DNA from: Gnetum montanum
Lineage: Eukaryota > Streptophyta > Gnetopsida > Gnetales > Gnetaceae
DNA length: 64,000 nucleotides
Assembly (NCBI GenBank): GCA_015680685.1
Contig: MNCI01017497.1
Span: forward strand, 928,565-992,564
Direction: 5' to 3'
A program made the translations under genes and the position numbers. A model generated the notes under the pieces. The model had not been told where the DNA came from and made no database searches. It saw only the letters and a program-made list of their open reading frames with translations. Position 1 is the stretch's first letter. The number at the start of each line of letters is the position of its first letter. Below are positions 9,380 through 20,111 of this stretch, piece after piece.

Positions 9380-12300
9380 CAAAAGGAGGATAGAGTTCCT
9401 TACAAAATTATGAGGTATACTTAGATTTCAACATGACTACCTATATACATTGCTAACTTGAATTGAATACTGAATTGTGGTTCGAGCAGTGCTTACAAAA
9501 TTATCATCTATTGCATGATTGAAAAAATTTTGACAAATCGAAACATCAAAATAAAAAAAATGAGAATGCTTGATATAGCCTCATGTCCTTGGTGGTGGTG
9601 GCTCCTCCATCGGCTTCTTTCCTTTATCATCGAGCTTTGGGATTTGATATTTATTAAGTAACACCCAAAGTTTTTCTTCTTCCAATCTAGGATCATCCAT
9701 TGTCTAGGCAAATTTTTCTATGTTTTCTGACATCAATACTTCCCATGAACATGACAGTTGTGAAAACATTTTTTTTGCTTTCATGTACCAAGCTATAAAT
9801 TGTTGTCTTTCCTCTTCAAATGCCCTGGCCACTTTCTGTAGTTCTTGATAATTTATCATTCTATGCATTAGCTTTGCTACTACATCCTTCTAATCTTGGT
9901 AGCTAACTTCGACCACTTTGAGCTCAAAGTTTGCAATATATAATTTTTGTTGTGCATCCTTCCTATCTGCAAACTCTTTCTCATATAATGCATAGGTCAT
10001 GGCTGCTTGCTACTCTAGTTCATTTCTAGGCCTTCTTGCTGTGAGCATGGTTAGATTAGCATACCAAAGATTTACTAATCCCATGTACTCTATAAGGTCT
10101 TCAATCTACATGTTCTTATTCCTCACTTCAAGTTTGTGGACATGGACAAGACTATCTAGGATCAGTTGCCAATTAGGTGTCTACGTGATGATGGAGCTAA
10201 TTTTGGCTTTAGCCAATTGGATTTGTTTTTCTTTAATTTTTTTGCACATGCCCACCTAGTCTTTTAAGTATTCTTTGAGCCTCTCATGCTTCTTGACCTC
10301 ATTCTATCATGCGTTAATATCAATTACTAATTTTTGGTGGATAGCGTGAACTGCTTCCATTGATATGGTTCTATTCTCTCTAATTAATTTTCTCATATCA
10401 TGGTTGACTCTCAGGAATTGTTTTCTTAACTAATGAATACTCTCTTTAAGTACATTCTTTTTCTTTTCTATATCAATCATCCTAGTATTTTCAGCAGTAA
10501 TTATTTTATTTTCCTCTTCAAGGGTAGTTATTGTTTTGACATGTGCATACATTTGTGCTTCTACCACATATGCTTTCCATGTTGCTTTTTCCTTTTCCAT
10601 TTCTACTCAGATATTTAGGGCTATAAGCTAGGCCACTTATTCTATTCAGAATTTATCAAGTTGGTCTAATGCTATGTATTATGTAAGGTCTCTCCTTCCT
10701 AGTCTTAAGGTTATCAATTTAGCTTGCAACCTCTACACTTCCTTCTTTGCATGTTCAGCTTTGGTGTTAGCCATGACAAGCTTACCCTTTGTTGAAATCA
10801 GATCTAAGTAGATTGTAGTGATATTGTTGGGGATATCAAAAAGATTTTGCATTACTTGGCCTATCTACAATAGTCAATCCAAGATATCTTCATGTTTGCT
10901 AGAGGCATGGATGTACCAACTATTGTTTCAACATACATAGCTCTAGTAATATCAATTGATGGCACAATGAAAACATTGAATGATTTTTGTATGTGATTCA
11001 TGATCACCTCTACTACTCTTGTTGCATTGCAGTGTTGCATCATCACAGCCGTGGCTCCTTCTCTTGTTTCCAACATGACTTGAAAAGATGCAGTGTTCCT
11101 TAAGATTTGTTATACCTAGTCTTCATCTTCTTTTGCCTGTAATGAGACTTGACCACTAGCGAGCCCTATTGATATAGTAGGCCTTACATAATTGTCTCTT
11201 ACTTTATATAGTGCAAAACCTTCCTTAGTTTCCCAACTCATGGTTTTAACAATATGTTGTAAATGGCTCATGAAAGGTTAGTAGCCCTATTGTGTTGGTG
11301 AAGCACTCAATCTAGGTCTATTATTGGCTGGCATTGATCCATTGGGTCCTACTTGTTTTTGTCCCATGGCTAGAATGTTGCCTACTGGTATTGATCCTAC
11401 TACTCCCTCAATGCCTACTAGCTTTTCCAGTTGATCTTTTTTTAGAGGCACTGGCTTAGACATTTCAGCAGAAGATGCATTCTGGGCCTTGCGTAAGACA
11501 TCATTTGTATAATCCAAAATCTTAGATTAATTGCATAACCTTTTAATAAGGTAAGGGAATGGAAAATTTTGCTTCCCTACTTTGTTTTTCTTCAAGTCTC
11601 CTTTGGATTTATAAAAATAATAAATGAGTCAAATTTGTATTAAATTTCCCCATAAGAATAGTACATCCTCTTACAACATAGGAGGAAACTTTGTTCAATC
11701 TCTTAGTGAAAAAAATATGGTAGGTTCCTACCTTGAAGTATATTTTCTCCTTAGCAAACCATTCATTACATTTTTTATTTGCCTTGTCATATGCCCTTTA
11801 TAGTCATAACTTCTTTGCTTGTGTATCAGATATATAGATATCTATGAAATGTTTGCTCTAAAATTAGGAATGTTAAGTGCCTTTGTAATTACTTCAATTG
11901 AATAAGGCACAGAGATTCTTTCAATTTTTACTATGGCATCATCTTGCTTATTTGTCCAAAATTGGTACACTTCTCCTAGGTACCATTCTTCACTGCATGA
12001 TAGAGTTGGCCACAGAGGTGAGGCTTGTAGTTGTTCTTGGACATTGATAGGTGTGAATTTCATGAATTGTCCAAAGTTGAGTTTCACAATAACTGTGGAC
12101 ATAATTGATTTTTCCTAAATGCCCTAGAGACATTTTTCCAACAGCGTGAGATGTTGTTCTTACTTTGGAGCTAGTGGTGCTTCAACCTCAACCTACGTAG
12201 AGTGTTTTGTTACAAGTGTTTGCTTATGGATGCTAAAAGATTGAGGCTCCTACTTTGCTTGTGGAGTTTGTTCTCCAACTTATCTTCTAGCTCTACCTCT

Positions 12301-12520
12301 TGGTCTTTTACTTCCTTGTTATGAGGGTCTTCGTTCTGTGGATCTTTTAGGAGCTATCTACAATCATCAAAGATTTGTTTAAGATAACCCAAGGATTTAA
12401 AATAGATTTTTAATAGTTGATAGTCCTTCATTAGGTTCTAAAATTTAATCACAAGTTTATCCTTATTCTTACTTATAGCTCTTATTATGATTGTAAAGTT
12501 AGAAAAATTTTGAAAATTTT
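9380..12520 (-). pseudogene. Accessory ORF of element B1, between integrase and 3' LTR
   Basis: A decayed homologue of the B2 accessory ORF. The best-kept part is an 86-codon frame at 12102-11842 (LNFGQFMKFTP, CSEEWYLGEVYQFW, IERISVPYSIEVITKALNIP). Upstream it reads an Arg/Lys-rich stretch (SKRPRGRARR near 12300) that looks like a nuclear-targeting or nucleic-acid-binding tail. Downstream come FKVGTYHIFF and LEEKQSRE, matching the copies at 3900-4150 and 54618-54818, then a long Lys/Glu/Leu/Gln-rich part (about 11000-9500), probably coiled coil. Stops and frame changes are frequent. The ORF lies on the same strand as B1 gag-pol, just before its polypurine tract. The function is unknown; an RNA- or protein-binding structural role would be guesswork. 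Confidence 0.6.
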
Positions 12521-12720
12521 AAAAAGAAACCCTTATTCATTGTTCTTTTGATTATCAATACCTATCATAGTTATTATAACTAGGAAAATTGATTAGGTGT
12601 ATTAGCTTTTATTTAGTTAACTTGGTCAAAATATGCTTATTTGTTCTTATTCTTACCCTTAATATACTCTTTTGATGTTAGAGAAATTTGACCCAATTTA
12701 ACTTTTTTACACATAGAACT

Positions 12721-12736
12721 CTCCCCCATGACTAAG
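12721..12736 (-). other. Second polypurine-tract-like motif of B1
   Basis: The minus strand reads CTTAGTCATGGGGGAG, almost the same as the terminal tract, but about 200 bases before the accessory ORF and over 3 kb before the LTR. Confidence 0.55.
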
Positions 12737-14529
12737 TTGGTTACTTTGGGATTAAGAAGGTTTAAAAATCATGCAAGTTAGAGCTACGGTGAGAGAGTTA
12801 TGGTGCTTAGAAGTTTGGCTACCAAAGGGTTAGAAAATAAGCATGAACTCCCCTTACTAGAAATGTGGAAAATGAAAAATTTCCTAAATCCTATGCTTTT
12901 ATATAGATGGTTTGTGTTAGATACATTGTAGCTATGACATCATCATCAAAAATTTTGGATTTTGAATGATTTTTGTTGGAAAAATTAGGATAAATGGATA
13001 GTTTGGAAGATGTAGAAGTGGTATGAAGGTTGTTTGATCATAGATCATGTGCAAAATATGAAAATTTTGGTAGTGAAAGTTTGTGAAAGAAGGAATCTTT
13101 GGCAAAGAAAGTCAATGAGATATATAGGAGATGGTAGTAGGCATTGCCAAAAGTATGATCAGTTCTGAGAATGTAGGAAAGTGAAAATTGCTAGTTTAAG
13201 TGTCTTGAAAGCATAAGATGATCTAGCATTGGTCATTAGGCATGAAGGATAAGAGTTATACAAGTGGGTCCTCCCCAAAATAGGCTTTAGTCCTTAGTGC
13301 CCTTGCACAACCATGCCTACAAGTGTTTATACAAAACATACCTATCTTGTAAAATGCACATGTTAGTATTTCCTAAATGAGAAAATAATACTATATTATA
13401 CAAAAGCATTGAATTTTGATTATATATAATAGTGAGGATGAATGAAAGTAGAAGGGATTACAAAAATTGGAATATGGGGTGTCTTACCATAGGCATAATG
13501 GATTCTTGTGTGTGATATATGGTTAGAGTAATCATTAGCCTCTCTATTGAAGATCCAAACCAAGTCCATACCACTTACGAGTGACATTGCATTGCATCAT
13601 CCCAAAAATATCAACCACAAGACTACCATTACTGTAAAAAATATTAACTCTTGACAATGAAATTCAAGGAAGTAGGTTATTACTAGTACATTTTTATTTT
13701 TTAAAAAAATTTCTGAGAAGCCACCCACCTTCAAGCATGGGTAATATGTCTTTCTAGTGGGACCCCCAAAAAATTTTATTTTATGCATTTATTATATTTT
13801 TATTGTGTCAACTTTAGTAGAGGACTACCTTCAGGCATAGGTAACATGTCTTTCCAATGACATGATAAGGTAGCACTTAATTTAGACATACTTCCATTGT
13901 TTGTTATAACACAAGTAAATAATACAACTTACCAATAAGATAAGACTTATAGTGGTAGCCATAGAGAACCCACAAATCCCCTTGATGTCACACCCATTTC
14001 ATTTCTACTTGGTTCTTCACTTTTCTATCTAGGCATAATGATCATAAGTTTATTTTAGTTTTATTATGGAAAGAATATAATTATGGTCATGGTAACAACC
14101 TCTTATTATTAGAAATGAGTGGATGGATGATGTGGTCTCACTATATACAAAATTAATCCTTCAATGATTTGATAATATAGGGTTAAATTCACATTATTGG
14201 AAGTACATCTTGATTTATTCCTTTGCACGTTATTAGAAAAATCAACAAAAATATGTACAAGAAAGATGATGAAAAGTTATAAAAAAACTTGAAAATAGAA
14301 AAGATCAAAAATTATTAAAGAGTGAAAATTGATTCAAGAAAGAAAAAGAATATAAAAGAATAGAAAAATTAGTAAGAAATAGAAAAAGATAAAAAGTAGA
14401 AAAGTGTTAAAAGAAAATTCATGCCTACGTGTCAAGTTTGATATTGTTGTGACTATTTTGAGAAGTGAATATTTAAAATATCAAAAAAATGGTAGCTTGC
14501 CTAGTAGAGAGGGTAGAGTCTTTAAAAGA
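12737..14529 (-). other. Non-coding spacer downstream of B1 integrase
   Basis: No coding frame is supported. Around 14200-14400 the minus strand is T-rich, like 1210-1400 of B2. Two copies of a motif close to CAGGCATAGGTAACATGTC occur near 13725-13760 and 13828-13855, and one at 60735-60760. This is the family's conserved post-integrase spacer. Confidence 0.45.
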
Positions 14530-15195
14530 GTAGAAAAAATCATGATATGGCTTGACTTGTTGAACATTGTCAAGGATCGACTTTTATGGGTTGGTTGGGT
14601 GATAGATTTGCATCACTCCAAATTGGTATGTTGCATGGATGATATAGGATCATTCCCATAAGGTTTGGAACTTGGCCTTTTGTGGAATATGACTAGGATT
14701 GTAACAGGGGAATTTATCACTTGGCTAAATTGACACTTGTCTTATTTTGTGTTATGCCTACATTTAGAGTATTTCTTATAAACCTCATTACTCATCAAAG
14801 CCACAAGTCTATTTTCATCTAGAAGATTAAGATTCATGAGATGTTCCTTTAGAGCTAAGTTTAAGTCTAGGTCAAGTACACTAGCAGTGGCTAAAGTTTG
14901 TAGCTCTGCTTGGATTAGTAGTATAGGAAGTTTTTCATAGACTAGTTCATAGGATGAATATCCTATCAGAAGTTTCCACATGGACCTATGTGCCCATAGA
15001 GCATCATTAAGTTTAGTGCTCCAACACTTCCTATATCAACTAATTGTTCTCATGAATATTCTTGTGATTTTTTGGTTAGTCACTTCAACTTGACCATTTG
15101 CTTGGGGATGATATGGTGGAGTCCATTTGTGATTCACCCCAAGTTGTTACATTAGCTTTTTGAATGTAGCTCCTATAAAATAAGTCTCGTTATTT
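14530..15195 (-). pseudogene. C-terminal part of B1 integrase
   Basis: Reading down the minus strand from the element 1 insertion: NNETYF (second catalytic Asp now Asn), YHPQANGQVEVTN with the catalytic Glu kept, an ALWAHRSMWK stretch, then LDLDLNLAL, LDENRLVAL, HIPQKAKFQTLWE and QQVKPY. At least one frameshift and several stops break it. It continues on the far side of element 1 at 23476-23900; the split point is exactly the GATAT duplication. Confidence 0.8.
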
Positions 15196-15200
15196 GATAT
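15196..15200. repeat. Target-site duplication of element 1, left copy
   Basis: GATAT before the 5' LTR; the same five bases follow the 3' LTR at 23471-23475. Five base pairs is the usual size for Ty3/gypsy integrases. Confidence 0.9.
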
Positions 15201-15859
15201 TGAAACACCACAAAAATTTCAGCAACACTTCTAGACAACTTCAGAACCTCTAAAACGGCTTCAAGCAGCCCACCATGGAGCAAGCAAGGTCCCCTTGGGG
15301 CCCACAGATCACGACGGCAAGTGTCAGTGTCAAGAATCATCAGTTTCAAGGTCAAAAAGTGCAATTTTGGCTAAGTACATTGTGCAGACGTTGCACAGCG
15401 TAAGGATCAGCGTCACCAATTTTTAGAGCCCCAAAACTAAGCCAAAATGATTTGATTTTAAGTCCACTATTGATAACTATGGGTCCCAACCTTCATAAAT
15501 TCCAGATTTCAGCCCAAAATTGCAAGTTTTGGAGGTCACACTACAGGTCACACTACAAGTCACACTGGATGCTAGACAAGCGAGGCGGTGTTAATCCTTC
15601 TTGATTTTCTTTTTCAAGAAATCTATAAAATGGCAAAGGGATATGAAAGCCCATGCAAAATCAAGCCAAATATTCAGCAAAAATAAAAAGAAATATAATT
15701 TTTCCAAGCGGGCCAGAGTTAGAGCTAATCTTTTTAAATTTTTTAAAATTTTTTATTTATTTATTTTTTATCGCTTGAGGGCTTGTATTTCTAATTCTTA
15801 TTTTTTTTATGGGCTTGAATGACCCACAAATTGTAAAATACATTGAACCTGGTCAAAGC

Positions 15860-15897
15860 AAAACCCTAGCCAAAACCCTAGCCCAACCCTATAAATA
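15860..15897 (+). promoter_or_regulatory. Element 1 LTR promoter: telo-box pair and TATA box
   Basis: Two AAAACCCTAG motifs (15860-15869 and 15872-15881) directly precede TATAAATA at 15890-15897. AAACCCTA is the plant telo-box. The same arrangement recurs in the 3' LTR at 22777-22814. Transcription would begin about 30 bases after the TATA box. Confidence 0.6.
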
Positions 15898-16430
15898 CCC
15901 CATCAATTGACACAAATTGGGAGGAGGCAAGAAGAAGAAAGCAAGAACAAAGACAAAGAAGCAAAAGAACAAAGAGGCAAAGAAAAGCAAAGGCAAAAGC
16001 GACGAGAGAGAGAAGAAGATTGAAAGAGGCAAAGATTGGAGAAATTGGTGATGCACATCCGATTTTTGGCTTCCGATTTCTTCTCACATTAATCACATTT
16101 CGTCGTCACATCATTGTGTCACATCATTCCGGGGCTAGGCTTTTGACTTGCCGTCCACACTTGTGCAACTACGCTTTGACCGGTGCATATTCTTGTTTAA
16201 AAACAATACAATACAATTTCATTTTTGCCTCTCATTTACATTATTTACTGCAGTTTATCTTCTGTTTACAATATAACTTTGTTTACGCTTTATTCATAAT
16301 TCAGTACACTTTATTTACATTTCGTATCGTTGTTCATATTCCGTTTACACCGTTTACGATAACCCAAGCGCTAGCCATAGCTTACGCTTGGGGAAGTCCT
16401 TGGTTGATTTGCGTGCGAACCATCCAAGGC

Positions 16431-16479
16431 ACTCTGCCTTCGTTCCTTTTTCCAGCTTGCCCTCAAGCGAAGGTAGGGT
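16431..16479 (+). promoter_or_regulatory. Conserved U5 hairpin I (element 1, 5' LTR)
   Basis: ACTCTGCCTTCG (16431-16442) pairs with CGAAGGTAGGGT (16468-16479) with two G-U wobbles. An inner stem GCTTG/CAAGC closes a CCCT loop. The counterparts at 23348-23396, 30831-30876 and 44910-44955 differ in sequence but keep pairing. Confidence 0.65.
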
Positions 16480-16503
16480 TGGCTGTGGCTGCCCAACGAT
16501 CTC

Positions 16504-16536
16504 TCGGTGTCTGTTTCCCTTCCAGCCTTACACCGA
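16504..16536 (+). promoter_or_regulatory. Conserved U5 hairpin II (element 1, 5' LTR)
   Basis: TCGGTGT (16504-16510) pairs perfectly with ACACCGA (16530-16536), about 17 bases before the LTR end. Also present at 23421-23453, 30902-30933 and 44982-45013. Confidence 0.6.
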
Positions 16537-16558
16537 CGATTTAGGTCAGTACAGTTTT

Positions 16559-16576
16559 TGGCGCTAGAAGGAGGGC
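16559..16576 (+). other. Primer-binding site of element 1
   Basis: TGGCGCTAGAAGGAGGGC begins five bases after the LTR. TGG is the complement of a tRNA CCA end. Element 2 has the same sequence at the same distance (30956). I cannot name the tRNA with certainty. Confidence 0.75.
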
Positions 16577-16652
16577 CACTTTCTTGTTATTAATCAAAGC
16601 CTCACTACCTATCAAAACTCCATTCATCTATCCCAGTCCATTCACATTTATC

Positions 16653-19649
16653 ATGGAATCTTCCCAAGTCAACCCAGTAACACTACCAATTGCTTCAAAC
16701 CCTATGACTGCTACGGAATCCATAACCGTCACTGAACACATAAATCCTCAAGGCCCTACACGCCAATCCCTCAGGCTACAAGGCAAAGGCCCCATTCATG
16801 CAACTCTTACACCTGAACAATATAATTTTATCTGTGTTAAGATCCAAGCCAACCTACCCATTGATCGTATGGAGAGGGAAGCTAAGCGAGAATATGAATT
16901 CATCCACAAAGGAGGACATGAGTTTATCCCTTCAGCTTTTGACATAATCCCACTATCTGAAAACCATCATAAACTCATATCCCAACTTCTCATGGTTAAA
17001 AATCAAGCCTTACAACTACCTCCCATAGAGCCTCAAGATGAAGAAGATGACTTTGCAGCCCAATCTGAACATGGAGAATCATACCATACTGTTAGCCCCC
17101 ATGCCCACACAAACCTATTATCCCATCCTTTCCTAGAAGAAAATATGTTTCCTTCTTCATCCACAAACATTCAAGCACATGTTCCCCATTCCATCCCTAT
17201 CTTCTCCGTGCTCAATAACATTCACTCTGATGCATCCACTTCCATAATTCCTCCACCAGCACAGTCTCAACAACTCCCCCAAACCAACGTAGGGTCAATC
17301 CCCCAACCTCAAGTAGTTGGAATACCATCAGTCATACCAGCTTCCACATCCACCCATTACATACCCCAGATGCAAATTCATAGGGCACCATTGATTACTC
17401 CTACCCAACATGTTCAAGGTGTTACCTCACAACCTATGGCTGGGCAGTGGGTTCCACTAGTAGTCTCAGTCCCGAATACCATCCCACCACAACAAATGTT
17501 AGCCCAACAACCTGCTTTTCCACAAACAATGCAACAATTAAACCATTATCATCCACAATCAACTCAATCCATTGGTTTGCCTACCGCCCAAGAATGGGCA
17601 GACACACAAAAAATGATGCACTCGTTGGCAGAAGAATTAAAACGCCTTAAAACTTTCAACAATGAGGAAGTCAAGGTACTAGATTTCTATCAAGATGACC
17701 CAATTGACCCCTCAGTTCCACCCTTGACCTTGCCAAAAGGAGTCTCATTACCTCAACTGACCAAGTACAATGGAGAAGGGGACCCAAATGCCCACCTAGT
17801 GACATTTAGAACCGAAAGCCTTTTACTTCAAGCATGGCCCCATGTAATCTTGCGAGTGTTTGCAATGTCCTTAACCGGAAAAGCCTTAGACTGGTACCGA
17901 TCTCTACCCCGTAGCTCCATATCTTCTTTAGAGAATTTGTTGCATCAATTTGTCACCCGTTTCAAATACAATCTGAAACCTGAAGCCACATTAGATAGCT
18001 TGATTCAAATTAAACAAGCGCCATTAGAGCCAGCACAGAAATTTATCCAAAGGTGGAGTGCAGCCTTAAACGAACTTCATGAACCTATCCCCGAAACATA
18101 TTTACTCACTATCCTTAAGTCAGCCGTGAATGACTTTATTAAGTCAAAACTTTACTACCTAAAAGCCCGCACATTGAGCCAAGCATTTGTACAAATCAAA
18201 GACATAGAAGAAGCGGCACAAACAAGTAATGACCCAGCCTACTCAACCTTTAGAAGCCAACACATAAGGAAAGATAAACCCAAAACAATGGTAGCAGCAG
18301 TGGCTGAGGGAAAACAACCCACTATCCTAAACAACTATGAAAGAACAGCACCCACTCATACACCTGAAAGCTCCTCAAATAGAAATAACAACATAGGTCA
18401 TGCACGTACCTTCGAAAGAAAAGACCCTACTCAGTACACACCATTGCCCATGAAGCCTTCACAAATGCTTGATCAACTTCTAAAGGCTGGGTTAATTCAA
18501 CATAAACAAATGTCTCCTGCGGCCTCACAAAGACATGATCGCTTTTGCGAATTGGCCAAAAATCCAGCCTTAGCAACACCCAACGAACCCCCTATCCCAA
18601 AAGGCTTTAGGTTGGATAGGTTTTGTGAGTATCATCAACGGTGTGGTCATGGGACTGATTACTGCTATGCATTGAAGCAAGACATACAACGCATGATAGA
18701 TGGGGGTGAAGTAGCATTCGACGAGACAAACCCAGTAAGGCCCCAAAATCAATCCATGGGGGTCTATAAAGATCCTCTCAATACCAAAATCAACGATGCC
18801 CCATATGTGATTAATACTATCCATATGGAAAACAGACAAGACGTCCTGCAAAAACCTTTTGTGATCCGTGTGCCTCCCAGTAAGGCAAGGATTCCCCTAG
18901 CCTCCACAAACAAGAGGCCTCCCTTTGTTATCAAGGTACCACCCCAGGCACCCACAACACCCTTTGTGGTCAAGGCTCCACAGACATCGTCCGCTAAGAC
19001 GTTAAACTGGCATGATGCAGCAACAAAAACCGCTAAGCAACCTTTCGTCATAAGAGTGCCACAACGAGATGACCCCTCACCTACCCAAAGCCCAATAGTG
19101 GACAACATCTCGATCCCTCCTCCTCCAAGGGTTGACCCCACTAGCAACCCGACTAGGCCCACCAAATGGGAACGTAAGCACCTCACAACTCCCATGACCG
19201 AAGCAAAGGCCACAACTAGCAAACAACAACTGAACACTGGGGCCCCTACCCCCAAGCAAACCAAGCCTAAGTCCCCCTCCCGAGAGGTCTATCTCTCAAG
19301 CTTCACGGAGGAAGTTAAAACCAACACAATAGCTAATGACAAGGACTTCGTAGCTGCACTAACCCAAGTAAAACAAGCACTAAAACAGAAGAACACAACG
19401 ATGAGTTTGTACGATCTGGTCATGACTTCAGCCACTCACCGCAAAGCCTTGGCTCAAACATTAGCATCCATTCCTATTACAGAGGACATCCCCGCAAACG
19501 AAGAATCCATCTGTGCAACGATTTCGCAACACACACCACAAGGATTGGGTTCAAATACCTTAGCCTTTCATGATGATGCAGTTAAAGTTAACCCTGAACG
19601 AGGGGAAGTCACAACAGCTCCACTATCCATTAGCATTCGTGTTGGGTAG
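16653..19649 (+). CDS. gag: Gag polyprotein of element 1
   Basis: Gag forms the virus-like particle in the cytoplasm and packages element RNA. The frame is open from 16584, but I choose the ATG at 16653 because the element 2 protein begins at the matching place; this gives about 998 residues. The N-terminal 170 residues (NPQGP..SLRLQG, EQYNFICVKIQA, IHKGGHEFIP) are shared with element 2. A Pro/Gln/Ser/Thr-rich stretch follows. The retrotransposon gag core is at about residues 338-522 (KYNGEGDPNAHLVTF, SLTGKALDWYRSLP, FVTRFKYN). A zinc-finger-like FCEYHQRCGHGTDYCYALK lies at about 656-674. The C-terminal third is Pro/Thr/Lys-rich with repeated FVIRVP-type motifs. It ends at a TAG where element 2 has Gln, so gag and protease were probably once one frame. 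Confidence 0.9.
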   Translation: MESSQVNPVTLPIASNPMTATESITVTEHINPQGPTRQSLRLQGKGPIHATLTPEQYNFICVKIQANLPIDRMEREAKREYEFIHKGGHEFIPSAFDIIPLSENHHKLISQLLMVKNQALQLPPIEPQDEEDDFAAQSEHGESYHTVSPHAHTNLLSHPFLEENMFPSSSTNIQAHVPHSIPIFSVLNNIHSDASTSIIPPPAQSQQLPQTNVGSIPQPQVVGIPSVIPASTSTHYIPQMQIHRAPLITPTQHVQGVTSQPMAGQWVPLVVSVPNTIPPQQMLAQQPAFPQTMQQLNHYHPQSTQSIGLPTAQEWADTQKMMHSLAEELKRLKTFNNEEVKVLDFYQDDPIDPSVPPLTLPKGVSLPQLTKYNGEGDPNAHLVTFRTESLLLQAWPHVILRVFAMSLTGKALDWYRSLPRSSISSLENLLHQFVTRFKYNLKPEATLDSLIQIKQAPLEPAQKFIQRWSAALNELHEPIPETYLLTILKSAVNDFIKSKLYYLKARTLSQAFVQIKDIEEAAQTSNDPAYSTFRSQHIRKDKPKTMVAAVAEGKQPTILNNYERTAPTHTPESSSNRNNNIGHARTFERKDPTQYTPLPMKPSQMLDQLLKAGLIQHKQMSPAASQRHDRFCELAKNPALATPNEPPIPKGFRLDRFCEYHQRCGHGTDYCYALKQDIQRMIDGGEVAFDETNPVRPQNQSMGVYKDPLNTKINDAPYVINTIHMENRQDVLQKPFVIRVPPSKARIPLASTNKRPPFVIKVPPQAPTTPFVVKAPQTSSAKTLNWHDAATKTAKQPFVIRVPQRDDPSPTQSPIVDNISIPPPPRVDPTSNPTRPTKWERKHLTTPMTEAKATTSKQQLNTGAPTPKQTKPKSPSREVYLSSFTEEVKTNTIANDKDFVAALTQVKQALKQKNTTMSLYDLVMTSATHRKALAQTLASIPITEDIPANEESICATISQHTPQGLGSNTLAFHDDAVKVNPERGEVTTAPLSISIRVG

Positions 19650-20111
19650 TGCACCATCCGCAGAGTGCATGTTGATGATGGTGCAGCAACGAACGTAGTC
19701 CTGTACTCTGTCATCGACAAGCTAGGCCTGGCAGATGAAATCAGGCCAAACAAAACCACATGTCTAAAATCCTTCAATGAATCACATGTCAGGGTTAAGG
19801 GTACAATCAACTTAGCCTTTGTAGCAGGAGAGCAATTTCCCACTAGCGCAGATTTCACTGTCATAGAGGAGATGCCAGGTTTCAACATGATTCTAGGTAG
19901 GCCTTGGCTAGCTCAACTAAGGGCCATCTCCTCTCCCATCCATCAAGAAATCCACCTTCCATACGAAGGTGGTCAAGTTATCATCCATGGTGATAACGTT
20001 TCCTCTTCGACTATCCACGACATAGACATTGTGCAAGTTTTGGAAGAAGAGTTTCTTAATGATACACCTATGACAACCAACACAACCCTTAAGGCTAACA
20101 CACCCAAATGA
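19650..20111 (+). pseudogene. Aspartic protease of element 1, after a stop codon
   Basis: The frame continues in phase after the TAG at 19647-19649. It reads VHVDDGAATNVV at the active-site position and MPGFNMILGRPWL at the C-terminal flap position, the two signatures of plant Ty3/gypsy proteases. The usual active site is D-S/T-G; both elements of this family have D-D-G-A. The protease matures Gag and Pol in the particle. With only one stop the protein could be made by readthrough, but mutation is the simpler reading. The frame ends at 20111 with no pol domain after it. Confidence 0.75.

Larger units (their letters stand above)
15201..16553 (+). repeat. 5' LTR of element 1
   Basis: 1353 bp from TGAAACACC to GTCAGTACA. 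It is exactly 195 bp shorter than the 3' LTR: the stretch between two copies of GCACAGCGTAAGGATCAG (22115 and 22310 in the 3' LTR) is gone and one repeat copy is left. Confidence 0.92.

Noticed and set aside
16559-16576. Naming the tRNA primer
   Set aside because: Only TGG and a few bases can be compared from memory; a tRNA search is needed before assigning it.
18570-19264. Open frames of 93 and 166 codons on the minus strand opposite gag
   Set aside because: They mirror the Pro/Thr-rich gag sequence, carry no domain, and the sense frame is clearly the real one.
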